Shown here piece after piece: positions 8,156 to 16,469 of a stretch of DNA of 41,359 nt (the stretch's first letter is position 1; each line of letters begins with the position of its first letter). The translations under genes and the position numbers were made by a program. Below the pieces are notes generated by a model. That model made no database searches and had not been told where the DNA came from. It saw nothing but the letters and a program-made list of their open reading frames with translations. The stretch is from Marivita sp. XM-24bin2 (lineage in GTDB: Bacteria; Pseudomonadota; Alphaproteobacteria; Rhodobacterales; Rhodobacteraceae): contig QCWH01000037.1 in NCBI GenBank assembly GCA_003149565.1, forward strand, positions 1-41,359, read 5' to 3'.

Positions 8156-9220
8156 TCAGTCAAGCCAGCCGTTCAGATTCTCTTCAATCACAGCCGACAA
8201 TGCAGCGATATGTGCATCGTCGTCGTTGAGACACGGGATATAGGTGAAGTGCTCACCACCCGCTTCTTCAAAGCTTTCCTTGATCTCTTCGTTGATTTCT
8301 TCCAGCGTTTCGATGCAGTCGGCTGAGAAGGCAGGCGCGCAGACCGCAATGTTCTTTTTGTCATCTTCTTCGGCGAGTCGAGCGACCTCTTCCACTGTAT
8401 AGGGTTTCAGCCATTCTTCGGGGCCGAACTTCGACTGGAAAGTGGTGGTGATCTCGGTGTCTTCCCACCCGAGACGTTCCTTCAGCAAACGCGTCGTTTT
8501 CTGGCATTGGCAGTGATAGGGGTCACCCTCCAGCAGGTAGCGCTTGGGCACGCCGTGATAGGAACACACAAGGATGTCTGGGCGCTTTTCAAGCTTGTCA
8601 TAGGCGCGTTCGATCGACTGGGCCAAAGCCTCGATGTAAAGCGGGTGCTGGTAATACGGATCAACCGTACGCACGGTCGGCTGCCACTTCTCATCCATCA
8701 AAGCGCGGAAGAACTGGTCATTGGCCGTGGCTGATGTTGCGCCCGCGTAATGCGGATAGAGCGGGAAGAACAGGATCTTGCGACAGCCTGCCTCGACCAT
8801 CTCGCGCACCTTGGATTTGGTCGACGGGTTACCGTAGCGCATGCAGAAATCCACCATGACCTGATCGCCGTAGCGGTCCTGCATCGTTTTGGTGATCTTT
8901 GCGGTCTGATCCTTGGTGATGGTCATCAAGGGGCTTTCGCCCTGATCTTCGTTCCAGATCGACTTGTACGCTTCACCCGAACTGAACGGACGCTTGGTGA
9001 GGATGATCAACTGCAACAGCGGTTGCCACAGCCACGGGCTGTAGTCGATCACCCGCCGGTCCGACAAAAACTCGTTCAGGTAGCGGCGCATGGGCCAGTA
9101 GGAATAGTGGTCCGGAGTGCCAAGATTGGCCAGAAGAATACCAACCCGCTCAGCCGGCACCTTGGGGTGATCGGTCGGGGCGTGGGTCGGGCGTTGTGCT
9201 GTTTTTGTTGCGTCCAACAT
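8156..9220 (-). CDS. hemH: Ferrochelatase, last step of protoheme synthesis
   Basis: This 354-residue protein inserts ferrous iron into protoporphyrin IX at the cytoplasmic face of the membrane. It has the family's typical length. Recognisable motifs are LLANLGTPD near the N-terminus, FFPLYPHYAGAT, the catalytic histidine in CSYHGVPKRY, and the C-terminal signature with APAFSADCIETLEEI. An N-terminal extension of about 25 residues precedes the core. No other heme gene is nearby. It is transcribed toward the bidirectional terminator shared with the small membrane peptide. Confidence 0.95.
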   Translation of the reverse strand: MLDATKTAQRPTHAPTDHPKVPAERVGILLANLGTPDHYSYWPMRRYLNEFLSDRRVIDYSPWLWQPLLQLIILTKRPFSSGEAYKSIWNEDQGESPLMTITKDQTAKITKTMQDRYGDQVMVDFCMRYGNPSTKSKVREMVEAGCRKILFFPLYPHYAGATSATANDQFFRALMDEKWQPTVRTVDPYYQHPLYIEALAQSIERAYDKLEKRPDILVCSYHGVPKRYLLEGDPYHCQCQKTTRLLKERLGWEDTEITTTFQSKFGPEEWLKPYTVEEVARLAEEDDKKNIAVCAPAFSADCIETLEEINEEIKESFEEAGGEHFTYIPCLNDDDAHIAALSAVIEENLNGWLD

Positions 9221-9276
9221 CGGGCCTGCATCCTTAATGTCGTTTAGCGGGCTAACTAACCTCTATCCCGGTCAGG

Positions 9277-10098
9277 TCAATCTTTGAGCGGTGTTTCTAC
9301 CGTGTTCAGAGCATCTGCAAGCCGTTGCGCAGCGGACCCCGGTCGTAAGGGCTGTGGTTGAGAGGCATCGGGTGCCCAACCTGTCAAAGTGATGATTTCG
9401 AAGGTCGCCGTGATACGCCCGTCGGGGTCTGAGTAGTTTTCCGCATAGAGTTCCATCGCCCGCATTACAACGTCGCGCCGTGTCGCAGTCCTGATGCGGG
9501 CTGTCATTGCGTTGCTTTCACCCATCGCGCGCAGATCATGCATCAAGTGCAGCGCTGTGGCGTAGCTCGTTTTCAAAACAGCGCTGTCGGCGACGGGCAG
9601 GGCAAGTCCTGCGCGTTGCAGTAACGCTCCAAGGTCGCGAATTTCCCCCATCGGAGCGATGCGCGGGGACAAGCCGCCGGTGATCTCGATCTCGGCCTGT
9701 CCTAAAACTGCGCGCAATTCCTGTAGGGTTTGACCGCCCAGCGCGAGAACCAGAAGCAGCCCGTCTGGCCTGAGGGCTCTGCGACACTGAATAAGTTGTC
9801 CTACCGGATCATTTGCCCAATGCAATGCCAGCGCATGCACGATCAAGTCATGGCTGTTTTCCTTGAGCTCGAGAATTTCGCTGTCTTCAGTAACACGAGC
9901 ACCGGGAAGCGTGTTCTGCCAGAATTCTGGAAACGGGGTCACAATTGCGGGCGCGGTAAAGGATTTGTTTACCAATGCGAGGCGATCCTGCACATCGGCG
10001 GCCGCTTCTTCATGCAGGAACAGAGCCGGATTCCTGCGCGCGCGGTCCCGGTAACGGGACAGGGCCAAACGGTCGGTCAGGATAGGAGTCTCGGACAT
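9277..10098 (-). CDS. NDUFAF5/BioC-like methyltransferase-fold protein, SAM loop degenerate
   Basis: The product is 273 residues from the ATG giving MSETPILTDRLALSRYRDRA; the frame is open 39 codons further but runs into the divergent comF. The body matches mitochondrial NDUFAF5 and its alphaproteobacterial relatives: HDLIVHALALHWANDPVGQL, a LRPDGLLLVLALGGQTLQELR block, GGLSPRIAPMGEIRDLG and MGESNA. NDUFAF5 hydroxylates an arginine of a complex I subunit; BioC methylates malonyl-ACP. The expected glycine-rich SAM loop (DLGCG type) is missing, and that stretch reads NKSFTAPAIVTPFPEFW. So either the protein uses SAM differently or it has lost catalysis. Family confidence is good, function uncertain. 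Confidence 0.78.
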   Translation of the reverse strand: MSETPILTDRLALSRYRDRARRNPALFLHEEAAADVQDRLALVNKSFTAPAIVTPFPEFWQNTLPGARVTEDSEILELKENSHDLIVHALALHWANDPVGQLIQCRRALRPDGLLLVLALGGQTLQELRAVLGQAEIEITGGLSPRIAPMGEIRDLGALLQRAGLALPVADSAVLKTSYATALHLMHDLRAMGESNAMTARIRTATRRDVVMRAMELYAENYSDPDGRITATFEIITLTGWAPDASQPQPLRPGSAAQRLADALNTVETPLKD

Positions 10099-10127
10099 GA
10101 GCGGCAGATAGGGTGCTGTGGTCAGGA

Positions 10128-10841
10128 ATGCAAACCGCACTGCGCATGCTGTATCCACCTCGATGTCTTGGGTGTGGCGGTTTGGTGCGGCAGGACCAGG
10201 GTCTCTGTCCGTCATGTTTTGCAGAGACGCCGTTTATCACAGGTCTCGTATGTGATCTTTGCGGGACGTCCTTGCCAGGTACGTCTGATACTGCCGTGAT
10301 CTGTGATGATTGTCTGTCTCTTGGCCGCCCCTGGTATCGGGGTCGGGCACCTGTTCGATATGCCGGTGTCGCCCGAAAGCTGGTTTTGGGGCTTAAACAT
10401 GGAGACCGGCATGAGATCGTCGATCTGGCTGCCGATTGGATGGTCAACGCACGACCGCCGGATCTGCCCGATGATGCGCTCGTTGTGCCCGTTCCCCTCC
10501 ATTTCTCTAGGCTGGTGACACGCCGGTACAATCAGTCAGCCCTTTTGGCACAAGCGATTGCGCAGCGGCTCGATCTGGAATTTTGCCCTGAGGTTTTGAT
10601 GCGCAGCAAGCGGACGACTTCGTTGGATGGTAAGTCACGGGATGCGCGGTTTGCCGAAGTAACGGGTGCAATCTCTGTCCGTCCCGGAAAAGAGGGCCGA
10701 TTGCGCGATCGGAATATCCTTCTGATTGACGATGTGATGACGTCGGGTGCAACACTTGCTGCCTGTGCCGTTGTCTGTCACAGCGCACAGTGCCGAGAGA
10801 TTTTTGTCACAGTTCTGGCACGCGTTGCAAAGGAAGCTTAA
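10128..10841 (+). CDS. comF: ComF family phosphoribosyltransferase-fold protein
   Basis: This 237-residue protein carries an N-terminal zinc-ribbon-like cysteine set (CLGCGG, CPSCF, CDLCG, CDDC) and a C-terminal phosphoribosyltransferase fold with the PRPP-binding ILLIDDVMTSGAT motif, plus RRYNQSALLA. ComF proteins assist uptake or handling of transforming DNA in competent bacteria. In Rhodobacterales the gene is widespread outside any competence cluster. The ATG is chosen because it begins shortly before the conserved LYPPRCLGCG. A GTG at 10113 would add five residues. Neither start has a clear ribosome-binding site. The gene is divergent from the NDUFAF5-like gene, with only about 30 bases between the chosen starts. 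Confidence 0.85.
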   Translation: MQTALRMLYPPRCLGCGGLVRQDQGLCPSCFAETPFITGLVCDLCGTSLPGTSDTAVICDDCLSLGRPWYRGRAPVRYAGVARKLVLGLKHGDRHEIVDLAADWMVNARPPDLPDDALVVPVPLHFSRLVTRRYNQSALLAQAIAQRLDLEFCPEVLMRSKRTTSLDGKSRDARFAEVTGAISVRPGKEGRLRDRNILLIDDVMTSGATLAACAVVCHSAQCREIFVTVLARVAKEA

Positions 10842-10871
10842 ATCCCCAACAATCACCGAAGGGGCTTAGCC

Positions 10872-11129
10872 ATGCAAAACATCGAAATTTACACTTCGCC
10901 GATCTGCGGCTTTTGTCACGCTGCAAAGCGGCTGTTGACGCAAAAAGGCGCGACATTCACCGAGATTGACGTACTGGTCAATCCAGAGCGAAAGCCTGAG
11001 ATGATCGAACGCGCCAATGGAGGCCGAACGGTGCCTCAGATCTTTATTGGCGATACCCATGTGGGTGGTTGTGACGATCTCTATGCGCTTGAGCGGTCAG
11101 GAAAACTCGACGCGCTTTTGGCGGCTTGA
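10872..11129 (+). CDS. grxC: Glutaredoxin 3 (dithiol glutaredoxin)
   Basis: The product is 85 residues, the normal glutaredoxin length. The active site CGFC is at residues 12-15, with a cis-proline TVPQIFI segment and the GGCDDLYALE glutathione-binding end. It reduces disulfides and glutathione mixed disulfides in the cytoplasm. AAGGGG lies about 10 bases before the ATG. It follows comF by 30 bases and is followed within 5 bases by the nitrilase-family gene, so comF-grxC-nit-marR is probably one transcription unit. Confidence 0.94.
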   Translation: MQNIEIYTSPICGFCHAAKRLLTQKGATFTEIDVLVNPERKPEMIERANGGRTVPQIFIGDTHVGGCDDLYALERSGKLDALLAA

Positions 11130-11134
11130 CCGGC

Positions 11135-11968
11135 ATGCGGGCGGCATTGCTTCAGCTGACGTCCTCGGATGATCCTGCAGAAAATCTGCAGGTGACAAAA
11201 GACTTGATGCGCGAGGCGGTCTCTGATGGGGCTGACTTCGTTTTGACGCCGGAAGTGACCAATTGCGTCAGCAACAGTCGCAGCCATCAGCGCAATGTCC
11301 TGAAGCATCAGGATGATGACCCGACGCTGACAGGATTGCGGGACGAGGCGGCTCGATTGGGCGTTACGCTTCTTATTGGATCACTCGCTCTCAAAGCTGA
11401 ACCGCCTGAAGAGCGGTTTGCGAACCGATCTTTTCTGATTGGGACCGATGGCAAAATCGTTGCGCAGTACGACAAGTTGCACATGTTCGACGTGCAGGTG
11501 ACCGAAACCGAGACGTTTCGGGAATCCGCCGGGTTCGCACCCGGTGATCGGGCTGTTGTTGCCGAGACAGAGTTTGGTCGTGTCGGCCTTACGGTGTGCT
11601 ACGACATTCGCTTCCCGTATCTTCACAGGGCGCTGGCGCAGGCTGGCGCGGACATTCTGACCGTTCCGGCTGCGTTTTCGCCTGCAACGGGTCCGATGCA
11701 TTGGGAGCCGTTGTTGCGGGCTCGTGCCATTGAGACGGGGTGTTTCGTGCTTGCCCCGGCGCAAGTGGGCGCGCATTCGGTCAGCACTGGCAAACCTCGC
11801 ACAACTTATGGGCACTCGTTGGCAGTGTCGCCCTGGGGTGAGGTGCTTTTGGACGCAGGGCAAAGTCAGGGCGTGCATTTTGTTGACCTCGATATGTCCA
11901 ACGTGGCAAAAGCGCGTCATAAAATTCCGTCATTACAGCATGATAGAGAGTTCTCAGGCCCTTCATGA
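11135..11968 (+). CDS. Carbon-nitrogen hydrolase, nitrilase superfamily (Nit-type)
   Basis: This 277-residue amidohydrolase has the nitrilase triad in the right order: E40 in TPEVTN, K114 in YDKLHMFDV and C155 in VCYDIRFP. The YDKLHMFDV and VCYDIRFPYLHRALA blocks are those of the Nit1/Nit2 branch, which includes deaminated-glutathione amidase and omega-amidase; either is plausible here beside a glutaredoxin. The ATG is preferred over a TTG nine bases upstream that overlaps the grxC stop. The end overlaps the next gene as ATGA. The exact substrate is not readable. Confidence 0.88.
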   Translation: MRAALLQLTSSDDPAENLQVTKDLMREAVSDGADFVLTPEVTNCVSNSRSHQRNVLKHQDDDPTLTGLRDEAARLGVTLLIGSLALKAEPPEERFANRSFLIGTDGKIVAQYDKLHMFDVQVTETETFRESAGFAPGDRAVVAETEFGRVGLTVCYDIRFPYLHRALAQAGADILTVPAAFSPATGPMHWEPLLRARAIETGCFVLAPAQVGAHSVSTGKPRTTYGHSLAVSPWGEVLLDAGQSQGVHFVDLDMSNVAKARHKIPSLQHDREFSGPS

Positions 11969-12414
11969 CCGACAGCAGCCCCCTTGCCATTTCGCTCTTC
12001 AGTGAGTTGCTGACAGCGGACCAGTTGCTGCGAAACAGATTGACTCGGGTGTTGCCGAACAAAATGGAAATCTCGCATTTTTCGGTGTTGAACCAGCTGG
12101 CGCGCGGTGGGTCCGAGAAGACACCGGCGCAATTGGCCAAAGCGTTTCACGTCACACGGGGTGCGATGACCAATACGTTAAGCAAGCTTGAGACCGCGGG
12201 ATATGTGCACATCCGGCCGGATTGGGATGATGCGCGACGCAAGCAGGTATCGATCAGCCCGGCGGGTCTTGCGGCGCGCGACGCGGCAATTGCGGCGATT
12301 ACGCCTTTGATCACCGAAATGGTCGAAGAACTGGGGGCCACCAAGGTGCGTGCAGCACTCCCTGTGTTGCGGGAATTGCGCGTGAAGCTGGAGGAACCTG
12401 ACGGCCGGAATTGA
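11965..12414 (+). CDS. MarR-family transcriptional regulator
   Basis: The product is 149 residues, typical for MarR dimers. The winged-helix part reads TPAQLAKAFHVTRGAMTNTLSKLETAGYVHIRPDWDDARRKQVSISPAGLAARD, of which the helix-turn-helix (about residues 52-75) and the DDARRKQV wing are recognisable. MarR proteins often respond to small aromatic ligands or oxidants. Its ATG overlaps the stop of the nitrilase-family gene (ATGA), so it is translated with that enzyme. No operator can be named. It ends 12 bases from the convergent ubiG. Confidence 0.9.
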   Translation: MTDSSPLAISLFSELLTADQLLRNRLTRVLPNKMEISHFSVLNQLARGGSEKTPAQLAKAFHVTRGAMTNTLSKLETAGYVHIRPDWDDARRKQVSISPAGLAARDAAIAAITPLITEMVEELGATKVRAALPVLRELRVKLEEPDGRN

Positions 12415-12426
12415 GCGACTTTCGTG

Positions 12427-13185
12427 TCAGGAAGGTTTCAGAGCCGTTGTGACATAATTTACGCTCAGGTCGCGGTCAGACAGTCTCCATTTCCAAGAGA
12501 CAGGATTGAACTGAAACCCTTTGCGGTCGACGGGGGTCAATCCGGCTTCGCGCAAAAGACCGTATAATTCGTCAGGCGTGATGAACTTGGACCAGTCATG
12601 CGTGCCTTTGGGCAACCAGCGCATGATGAACTCCGCGCCGACGATGGCTGCGGCAAAGCTTTTCGCATTGCGATTGAGTGTTGAGCAGAGATGTAGCCCA
12701 CCAGGTTTCAGAAGTCGTTTGCACGCGGTCAGAAAGCCAAGCGGGTCAGCCACATGCTCGATCACCTCCATGCTGAGCACGACATCGAAGGTTTCGCCAG
12801 CTTCCGCCAATGCTTCGGCAGTGGTGTGTCGGTAATCGATGTCGAGACCAGACTGTCTTGCATGTGCTTGCGCGACCGGGATGTTGCTGCCGCCGGCATC
12901 TACGCCCACGACCGTCGCGCCAAGCCGCGCCATTGGTTCGCACAGCAGGCCGCCGCCACAGCCAATGTCGAGCAAACGTAACCCGCTGAACGGGCGAGCA
13001 TGTTCAAGATCACGATCAAATTCGGCTGCAATCTGGGCTGCGATGTAGTCCAGCCGTACCGGATTCATCATGTGAAGCGGTTTGAACTTGCCATTTGGAT
13101 CCCACCACTCTGCGGCCATCGCCTCGAATTTGGCAATTTCGGCTGGATCGACGGTTGTCGTGGCGGTCACAGAACTTTTCCCCAT
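12427..13185 (-). CDS. ubiG: Ubiquinone biosynthesis O-methyltransferase
   Basis: This 252-residue SAM-dependent enzyme carries out both O-methylation steps of ubiquinone synthesis. Diagnostic segments are [20 protein letters not shown] at the N-terminus, the SAM loop [30 protein letters not shown], and [14 protein letters not shown]. Its length and motifs match UbiG throughout, and the glycine loop is intact, in contrast to the NDUFAF5-like gene upstream. It is divergent from the proline iminopeptidase gene with 35 bases between starts. Confidence 0.95.
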   Translation of the reverse strand: MGKSSVTATTTVDPAEIAKFEAMAAEWWDPNGKFKPLHMMNPVRLDYIAAQIAAEFDRDLEHARPFSGLRLLDIGCGGGLLCEPMARLGATVVGVDAGGSNIPVAQAHARQSGLDIDYRHTTAEALAEAGETFDVVLSMEVIEHVADPLGFLTACKRLLKPGGLHLCSTLNRNAKSFAAAIVGAEFIMRWLPKGTHDWSKFITPDELYGLLREAGLTPVDRKGFQFNPVSWKWRLSDRDLSVNYVTTALKPS

Positions 13186-13220
13186 GGTCTTTTGGTGATC
13201 AGTGCCAATATAGATTGAGT

Positions 13221-14192
13221 ATGGATAAATTCTCGAGCCAAAAGCGCGCAGTGCAGTACCTTTATCCCCCCATTGACCCCTATGACCAGCGCATGCTGTC
13301 CGTAGGGGATGGACACAGTATCTACGTTGAACAATGCGGTGCCGAAAACGGGATTCCCGTGATTGTGCTGCACGGCGGACCGGGTGGTGGCTGCAGCCCG
13401 TCGATGCGACGCTATTTTGATCCGAAGGTGTTTCGGGTTGTCCTGTTCGATCAGCGCGGCTGCGGTCGGTCGCGGCCGCATGCCAGCGTCAACAACAACA
13501 CCACATGGGATTTGGTGGCGGATATTGAGCTGATCCGCGAGACGTTGGGCATCGAGCAGTTCATCGTTTTCGGCGGCAGTTGGGGCGCAACGCTTGCGCT
13601 GATTTACGGCATCAGTCACCCCGAGCGCGTGTGCCAGCTGGTCTTGCGGGGTGTGTTCACCATGACCAAGGCCGAGCTGGATTGGTTCTATGGTGGTGGC
13701 GCTGGGCAGTTCTGGCCGGAAACCTGGGCGCGATTTGTCGATATGATCCCCGAAGACGAGCGCGATGATCTGATCGCAGCCTATCATCGTCGGCTGTTTT
13801 GTGGCGATCTCCGGACCGAGACACGGTTCGCCAGGGCCTGGTCAGCGTGGGAAAATGCGCTGGCATCCGTCTATTCCAGTGGCTCGGGAGGCGAGTCGCC
13901 GGGAGACTATGCCAGGGCGTTTGCCCGCCTTGAAAATCACTATTTCATTAATAACGGGTTCCTCGAAGAGGACGGCTGGATTCTGAAGAATATCGACCGC
14001 CTGTCAGGTATCCCCGGCGCGATTGTGCAAGGCCGCTACGACATGATCTGTCCGCCGCTACGCGCATGGGAATTGGCGCGCGCATGGCCCGATTGTGACC
14101 TCCGCATGGTGCGCAATGCGGGCCATGCCTTGTCAGAGCCCGGAATCAGTGCTGAATTGGTACGAATTATGGACGAGATCTCAACATCTTAG
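13221..14192 (+). CDS. pip: Proline iminopeptidase (alpha/beta hydrolase, S33 family)
   Basis: This 323-residue enzyme releases N-terminal proline from peptides in the cytoplasm. The oxyanion loop [10 protein letters not shown], the [12 protein letters not shown] block, the nucleophile elbow [10 protein letters not shown], the acid in GRYDMICPP and the histidine in [10 protein letters not shown] match the S33 peptidase Pip. The start giving [18 protein letters not shown] is the family start; an upstream in-frame extension of 42 codons would run inside the divergent ubiG. A peptide-type ABC importer starts 82 bases downstream on the same strand, which suggests that imported proline peptides could be its substrates (inference). 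Confidence 0.93.
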   Translation: MDKFSSQKRAVQYLYPPIDPYDQRMLSVGDGHSIYVEQCGAENGIPVIVLHGGPGGGCSPSMRRYFDPKVFRVVLFDQRGCGRSRPHASVNNNTTWDLVADIELIRETLGIEQFIVFGGSWGATLALIYGISHPERVCQLVLRGVFTMTKAELDWFYGGGAGQFWPETWARFVDMIPEDERDDLIAAYHRRLFCGDLRTETRFARAWSAWENALASVYSSGSGGESPGDYARAFARLENHYFINNGFLEEDGWILKNIDRLSGIPGAIVQGRYDMICPPLRAWELARAWPDCDLRMVRNAGHALSEPGISAELVRIMDEISTS

Positions 14193-14238
14193 GTTTCTGC
14201 GGTGATTTGATGTTTACACCTCGGATCCGCTTGTTAAC

Positions 14239-14268
14239 GTATACCCATCAGAGGAAACTAGGTATACC
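14239..14268 (+). promoter_or_regulatory. Paired GTATACC elements upstream of importer operon
   Basis: Two copies of GTATACC begin 23 bases apart (14239 and 14262) just before the first importer gene; the second is part of the palindrome GGTATACC. The spacing is close to two helical turns, as in some operators. No convincing -35/-10 pair was found here. The role is a guess. Confidence 0.25.
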
Positions 14269-14274
14269 AAGACG

Positions 14275-15270
14275 TTGCATTCGGTCATTCGCATCATTCT
14301 TCAGCGTCTTGCGCTTGGTCTTCTGACACTGTTTGTCGTTTCAGTCGTGATTTTCACCGCAGTGAACATGCTTCCCGGTGATTTTGCACAGGCCATTCTG
14401 GGACAGGGAGCGACGCCCGAAGCGGTTGATGCAATCCGAAAGGACCTTGGGCTCGATCAGCCACCTGTGACGCGTTATTTTCAGTGGTTGGGTGGTGCCT
14501 TGCAGGGTGACCTGGGCAATTCCTTTGCGCAGGCCAACTTTGCAAGCTTTGTTGGCGCGGACAGCGGCGTACGTACAACCGTTGCACAACAGATTGCGCC
14601 GCGCTTTGCCAACACCATGTTCCTTGCGGCGGTCACCGCCTGTATCGCGGTTCCCGTGTCCTTGGTCCTCGGGATCCTGGCTGCGCTGTTTCGCAATTCG
14701 GTTTTTGACCGCGCCACCAATGTCACCACTCTGACCTCGATCTCGTCGCCAGAATTCTTCCTGGCCTACGTGTTGATCCTGTTCCTCGCCGTTTTGAACC
14801 CGATGCTGCCGTCTCTGTCGAATATCTTTGAGGGTATGTCCTTTGGTGAACGGCTTGAGAAAACGCTACTGCCTGCGCTCACACTGACATTGGTAGTGAC
14901 GGCGCATATGATGCGCATGACCCGTGCCGCGATTATCAACCTGCTGGCGTCGCCGTATATCGAAATGGCGCGGCTCAAGGGATTGTCGCCGATGCGAGTG
15001 ATCGTGAAACACGCATTACCGAACGCACTTGCGCCGATCATTAACGTGATCGCTCTCAATCTCGCCTATCTGATCACTGGCGTGGTCGTGGTCGAGGTGG
15101 TTTTTGTCTATCCGGGGATCGGGCAATTGTTCGTCGACAGCGTAAAGATCCGTGACATTCCGGTTGTGCAGGCGTGCTGCCTCATCTTTGCGGCAGCGTA
15201 TATTTTGCTGAACCTGTTGGCGGACATTCTTTCGATCCTGTCCAATCCGCGTCTGAGGCATCCGAAATGA
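14275..15270 (+). CDS. Peptide-type ABC importer permease, DppB/OppB-like
   Basis: This 331-residue inner-membrane permease belongs to the BPD_transp_1 family. The N-terminal helix RLALGLLTLFVVSVVIF is followed by NMLPGDFAQAILGQGATPEAVD, typical of DppB/OppB. About six membrane segments are visible. The coupling loop EMARLKGLSPMRVIVKHALPNA shows the EAA-type motif that contacts the ATPase. The start is a TTG, because no ATG occurs before residue 31 and the DppB-type N-terminal helix would be lost otherwise. It overlaps the next permease as ATGA. Confidence 0.9.
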   Translation: MHSVIRIILQRLALGLLTLFVVSVVIFTAVNMLPGDFAQAILGQGATPEAVDAIRKDLGLDQPPVTRYFQWLGGALQGDLGNSFAQANFASFVGADSGVRTTVAQQIAPRFANTMFLAAVTACIAVPVSLVLGILAALFRNSVFDRATNVTTLTSISSPEFFLAYVLILFLAVLNPMLPSLSNIFEGMSFGERLEKTLLPALTLTLVVTAHMMRMTRAAIINLLASPYIEMARLKGLSPMRVIVKHALPNALAPIINVIALNLAYLITGVVVVEVVFVYPGIGQLFVDSVKIRDIPVVQACCLIFAAAYILLNLLADILSILSNPRLRHPK

Positions 15271-16469
15271 GCACGCTTTTGACACTGGCCCTGATTTTGG
15301 TGGCTGTCGCGGCGGGTGGCTGGGTGCTGCGCTTTGCCGGGCAAAAAGCGAGCGGCAACGCGCCAACATTTCGCGACATGCCGTTTGCGGTGGCTTTTGG
15401 ATATGTCTTTGGCGCAAGTCTTCTGATTTTTTCCATCTGGTACTTTTTCCAGCCGACGCAAACCGATGCAGGCGTTCCGAACGCCGGCGTCGTCTTTTTC
15501 AGATGGGCGGTTCAGTTCTTTATTGTCTCCGCCATAGCGGCTTTCCTCTTCCGCGCTTTGGGGCGGACTGTAGGAACCAAAGGCAGCAGAAAGCTGTTCC
15601 GGCAGATGCCACTGACGGCCAGTTTCGGCGTGCTTGTCGTGATCCTTTACGCGTTCACGGCGGTCTTCGCGGCTTGGCTTGCTCCGCATGGTCAGGAAGA
15701 GATTTTTACCAAGGTCAACGTCCTGCCGGGTGGTAACGCAGCGACCGGTGGTGATCCTTTGCATCCCTTGGGGACGGATCAGATCGGGCGTGATCTGCTC
15801 AGTCGCTTGATCTACGGCGCGCAGAACACGGTGGGAATTGCGTTTGTCACCACATGTCTTGCTTTTTTCCTTGGCGGCTCACTGGGGTTTCTGGCAGCTA
15901 CACTGCAGGGCTGGCTGGACCAGATTCTCAGCCGAGCCGTGGACGTTTTGATGGCGATTCCGTCGCTGATCTTTGCGCTGCTTTTGATGACCATCGCCAG
16001 TGCTTGGGCAGGCTCAGAGCGCTGGCTTTTGACGGTCTATATGATCATCATCATTGCGGTGATTGACAGCACCCGCGTGTTTCGATTGGCCCGTGCGGTG
16101 GGTCTCAACATCGTGGTCATGGATTATATCGAAGCGGCCAAGCTGCGCGGTGAGGGTTTGGGTTATCTGATCTTCAAGGAAATCCTGCCCAATGCGACGG
16201 CGCCGCTGCTGGCGGAATTTGGCTTGCGCTTCTGTTTCGTGTTCCTGACGATTGCCTCCTTGTCGTTCCTGGGTGTTGGTATCCAGCCGCCTCTGGCCGA
16301 TTGGGGGACGATGGTGCGCGACTCGGCACAGTTCATCAACTTTGCGGCATTCTCGCCTCTGACCGCTGCGCTGCCGTTGCTTGCAGCTGGTGCGATCGCG
16401 CTGCTCACGGTTGGCGTGAACTTTGTGGTCGACTGGATGCTTCACAGAAGCTCGGGGTTGAAAGAATGA
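15267..16469 (+). CDS. Peptide-type ABC importer permease, DppC/OppC-like with extended N-terminus
   Basis: This 400-residue permease is about 100 residues longer than a usual DppC/OppC. The core starts near residue 112 with the first OppC helix (LTASFGVLVVILYAFTAVFA), then the HPLGTDQIGRDLLSRLIYGA block and an EAA loop in EAAKLRGEGLGYLIFKEILP. The extension holds three further hydrophobic segments at about residues 3-22, 41-60 and 75-95, so roughly nine spans in all. Starts and stops overlap both neighbours as ATGA, which fixes the start at MSTLLTLAL. Confidence 0.88.
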   Translation: MSTLLTLALILVAVAAGGWVLRFAGQKASGNAPTFRDMPFAVAFGYVFGASLLIFSIWYFFQPTQTDAGVPNAGVVFFRWAVQFFIVSAIAAFLFRALGRTVGTKGSRKLFRQMPLTASFGVLVVILYAFTAVFAAWLAPHGQEEIFTKVNVLPGGNAATGGDPLHPLGTDQIGRDLLSRLIYGAQNTVGIAFVTTCLAFFLGGSLGFLAATLQGWLDQILSRAVDVLMAIPSLIFALLLMTIASAWAGSERWLLTVYMIIIIAVIDSTRVFRLARAVGLNIVVMDYIEAAKLRGEGLGYLIFKEILPNATAPLLAEFGLRFCFVFLTIASLSFLGVGIQPPLADWGTMVRDSAQFINFAAFSPLTAALPLLAAGAIALLTVGVNFVVDWMLHRSSGLKE

